Under the pieces are notes generated by a model. That model ran no database searches, was not told the DNA's origin, and worked only from the letters and a program-made list of their open reading frames with translations. From Burkholderia sp. 9120 (lineage in GTDB: Bacteria; Pseudomonadota; Gammaproteobacteria; Burkholderiales; Burkholderiaceae), in NCBI RefSeq assembly GCF_000745015.1, contig NZ_JQNA01000002.1, positions 558,001 through 622,000 on the forward strand: a DNA stretch of 64,000 nucleotides, read 5' to 3'. The translations under genes and the position numbers were made by a program. Position 1 is the first letter of the stretch, and each line of letters begins with the position of its first letter. Of this stretch, positions 61,776-64,000 are shown piece by piece.

Positions 61776-64000
61776 TCAGCGCTTCTTGCGAGCCTGCGAT
61801 TTCACTGCCGGTTTGGCCGCGGCGCCATGCTTCTTCGCCGCACCGCGCGCCGCGCGTGCTTCCTGCACCGCAGCGGTTTGCGCCGGCGCCGCTTTCTTGC
61901 GCCGTGCTCCCGGCGCGGAGGCGCCACCACCGCCGTCCATGGGCGGCAACGAGCGCACACGCGCCCCGCCGCTTTCACCCGACGACTTGTCGGCCAACGC
62001 GCCACGCGCTGCCGGCGGCTTGATCGGCGTATCGCGCACGAGGCGGAAGTCGATCTTGCGCGCATCCAGATCGACGCGGCTCACCTGCACGCGCACGCGA
62101 TCCGACAAACGGTAGCGGATGCCGGTGCGCTCACCGCGCAACTCGTTCTTGATCTCGTCGTACTGGAAGTAGTCCGAGCCGAGTTCGGTGACGTGCACGA
62201 GGCCTTCGATAAACAGCGAATCGAGCTGCACGAAAATACCGAACGACGTGACGCCGCTCACCATGCCGCCGTACTCTTCGCCGAGCTTGTCGCGCATGAA
62301 GTAGCACTTCAGCCAGGCTTCGACGTCGCGCGAGGCTTCGTCGGCGCGGCGTTCGTTGGCCGAGCAATGCAGACCGAGCTCTTCCCAGATCGCCACATTG
62401 TTCGCGCGCGCCCGGCCGCGTTTTTCTTCGTCGGCCTGCTGCATGGCGCGAGCACGCGGCGACAGCGCCGTGTTCAACTCGACGCCTTGCGGCGCCTCCG
62501 GCTGATACTTGCGGCCCTGCAGGATCGCGTAGATCGCGCGGTGCGTAAGCAGGTCGGGATAACGGCGGATCGGGCTCGTGAAGTGGGCATACGCCTCATA
62601 CGCGAGACCGAAGTGGCCGATGTTGTCCGGGCTGTAGACCGCTTGCTGCATGGAGCGCAGCAGCATGGTTTGCAGCATCTGCGCGTCGGGCCGTTCGCGG
62701 ATCTGCGCCATCAGCGCGGCGTAGTCGCTCGCGTGCGGTTTGTCGCCGCCGGCCAGCGAGAGGCCCATGCCGCGCAGGAACGTACGCAGATTCTCGAGCT
62801 TTTCCGGGGTCGGGCCCGCGTGGATGCGGAACAGACCCGGATGCTTGTTGCGCTTGAGGAAATCGGCCGCGCAGACGTTCGCGGCCAGCATGCATTCCTC
62901 GATCAGCTTGTGTGCGTCGTTGCGGGTGCGCGGGATGATCTGTTCGATCTTGCCCTGCGCATTGCAGACGATGTACGTCTCGGTGGTGTCGAAGTCGATC
63001 GCGCCGCGCTTCTGACGCGCCGCGAACAACGACTTGTACACGCCGTACAGATTCTGCAACTGCGGCAGTAACGCAGCGCGGCGCGTGGCCTCCGGACCCT
63101 TGGTGTTTTTCAGCACCGCGGCGACTTCCGTGTAGGTCAGACGCGCGGCGGAATTGATCACGCCGGGGTAGAACTGATAGGCCTTCACTTCGCCGCGCGC
63201 GGTGACGATCATGTCGCACACCAGCACGCAACGGTCGACGTGCGGATTCAGCGAACACAAACCGTTCGACAGCTTCTCCGGCAGCATCGGAATCACGCGG
63301 CGCGGGAAATACACCGAGGTGCTACGTTCGATCGCGTCGGCGTCGAGCCCGCTCTTCGGATGCACGTAGTGCGAGACGTCCGCGATCGCCACGATCAGAC
63401 GGAAGCCATCGCCACGGCCCACCTGCACCGGCTCGCAGTACACGGCGTCGTCGAAGTCCCGCGCGTCTTCGCCGTCGATCGTGACGAGCGGCACGTCGCG
63501 CAGATCGATGCGATGCCGCGCGTCCACCGGACGGACTTCGTCGGGGAGCCTGGCGGCTTCGTCGAGCGCGGCCTGGCTGAACTCGTGCGGCACGCCGTAC
63601 TTGCGCACCGCGATTTCGATTTCCATGCCGGGATCGTCGATATCGCCGAGCACTTCCACCACGCGGCCGAGCGGCTGCGAATGACGGCTCGGGAAATCGG
63701 TCAGCTCGACCACCACCACCTGGCCGACCTTGGCCTTCTTGGTGTTCTGCTGGATCAGGATGTCGTGGCCGATACGCTTGTCTTCAGGCGCCACGATCAA
63801 CGCGCCGTTCTCGTTCAGCAGACGGCCGATCACGCGCTTGTTGGCGCGGTCCGTGACCTCGACGATATGGCCTTCCGGACGCCCGCGCCGGTCATACCCG
63901 ACGATGCGCGCGAGCACGCGGTCGTTGTGCATGACCTTCTGCATTTCGCCGGTGGGCAGGAACAGATCGTCCTGGCCGTCGTCGCGAATCAGGAAACCGA
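61776..64000 (-). CDS. rnr: Ribonuclease R, 5' end outside window
   Basis: 740 residues of a 3'-5' exoribonuclease that degrades structured RNA; the frame is open at the window edge. A cold-shock-type domain (NENGALIVAPEDKRIGHDI, VVVELTDFPSRHSQPLGRV) is followed by the RNB catalytic domain (IDGEDARDFDDAVYCEPVQV with the metal-binding aspartates, SHYVHPKSGLDADAIERSTS, FTSPIRRYPDLLTHRAI) and an S1 domain (YGGMVSGVTSFGIFVQLDSL, FIEGLVHVTELG). The tail of about 60 residues is Lys/Ala-rich and basic. Confidence 0.97.
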   Translation of the reverse strand, partial: GFLIRDDGQDDLFLPTGEMQKVMHNDRVLARIVGYDRRGRPEGHIVEVTDRANKRVIGRLLNENGALIVAPEDKRIGHDILIQQNTKKAKVGQVVVVELTDFPSRHSQPLGRVVEVLGDIDDPGMEIEIAVRKYGVPHEFSQAALDEAARLPDEVRPVDARHRIDLRDVPLVTIDGEDARDFDDAVYCEPVQVGRGDGFRLIVAIADVSHYVHPKSGLDADAIERSTSVYFPRRVIPMLPEKLSNGLCSLNPHVDRCVLVCDMIVTARGEVKAYQFYPGVINSAARLTYTEVAAVLKNTKGPEATRRAALLPQLQNLYGVYKSLFAARQKRGAIDFDTTETYIVCNAQGKIEQIIPRTRNDAHKLIEECMLAANVCAADFLKRNKHPGLFRIHAGPTPEKLENLRTFLRGMGLSLAGGDKPHASDYAALMAQIRERPDAQMLQTMLLRSMQQAVYSPDNIGHFGLAYEAYAHFTSPIRRYPDLLTHRAIYAILQGRKYQPEAPQGVELNTALSPRARAMQQADEEKRGRARANNVAIWEELGLHCSANERRADEASRDVEAWLKCYFMRDKLGEEYGGMVSGVTSFGIFVQLDSLFIEGLVHVTELGSDYFQYDEIKNELRGERTGIRYRLSDRVRVQVSRVDLDARKIDFRLVRDTPIKPPAARGALADKSSGESGGARVRSLPPMDGGGGASAPGARRKKAAPAQTAAVQEARAARGAAKKHGAAAKPAVKSQARKKR

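Overview
The window is a high-GC bacterial chromosome segment, most likely from Paraburkholderia or Burkholderia. The codon usage, the aat / bpt (ate) / pyrD and rlmB / rnr neighbourhoods, the UPF0303 and DUF1488-type small proteins, and the BceF/Wzc-type exopolysaccharide (EPS) genes all point there. No ribosomal RNA, CRISPR array, integrase or transposase was seen. All assignments rest on reading the sequence and on remembered family motifs; no database search was run.

Layout. 0-14 kb: the 3' end of dusA, tRNA-His, a hicAB toxin-antitoxin operon with two well-formed operators, small secreted and unknown proteins, a Mop/TOBE protein, an ssuDCB sulfonate cluster, a 3-hydroxyisobutyryl-CoA hydrolase-type gene, and a divergent TetR / NAD-binding gene pair around a 27-bp palindrome. 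Further small proteins, an SMR efflux pump, a UPF0303 protein and initiator tRNA-Met follow. 14-25 kb: a heme-oxygenase-like diiron protein, a Nudix hydrolase, aat, then a small amidase/immunity pair that separates aat from bpt. After these come pyrD, an incomplete amino-acid ABC transporter, a signal peptidase I, a Gfo/Idh/MocA oxidoreductase and a GntR/FadR regulator.

25-60 kb is a large polysaccharide locus built of several blocks. Block A (minus strand) holds a methyltransferase, a fused double alpha/beta hydrolase and a GT2. A Wzx-type flippase follows on the plus strand. Block B (minus strand, 41.7 to 33.8 kb) is tightly coupled: GNAT, Wzy-like polymerase, two GT4s, a secreted beta-propeller-like protein and a third GT4. 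Block C (plus strand, 42.0-48.5 kb) holds a free carrier protein, an acyl-CoA dehydrogenase-like protein, a class II tRNA-synthetase-like amino acid:[carrier protein] ligase, a DUF1839 protein and a GH2-like protein. Block D (plus strand, 49.1-55.9 kb) holds a Crp/Fnr regulator behind a possible sigma-54 promoter, a WcaJ-type initiating transferase, GT2, Wza and a Wzc/BceF-type tyrosine kinase. Two more GT4s follow beyond a higBA module. At the convergent point between the flippase and block B sits a type VI secretion cargo cassette (PAAR, DUF4123 adaptor, unknown protein, Tox-REase-5 toxin, Imm52 immunity).

60-64 kb returns to housekeeping genes: rpiA, rlmB and most of rnr (cut by the window end).

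The two parts most worth following up are block C, where an aminoacylated carrier protein pathway sits inside an EPS locus, and the two interbacterial-competition modules parked at gene junctions (16.7-17.5 kb and 31.0-33.6 kb).
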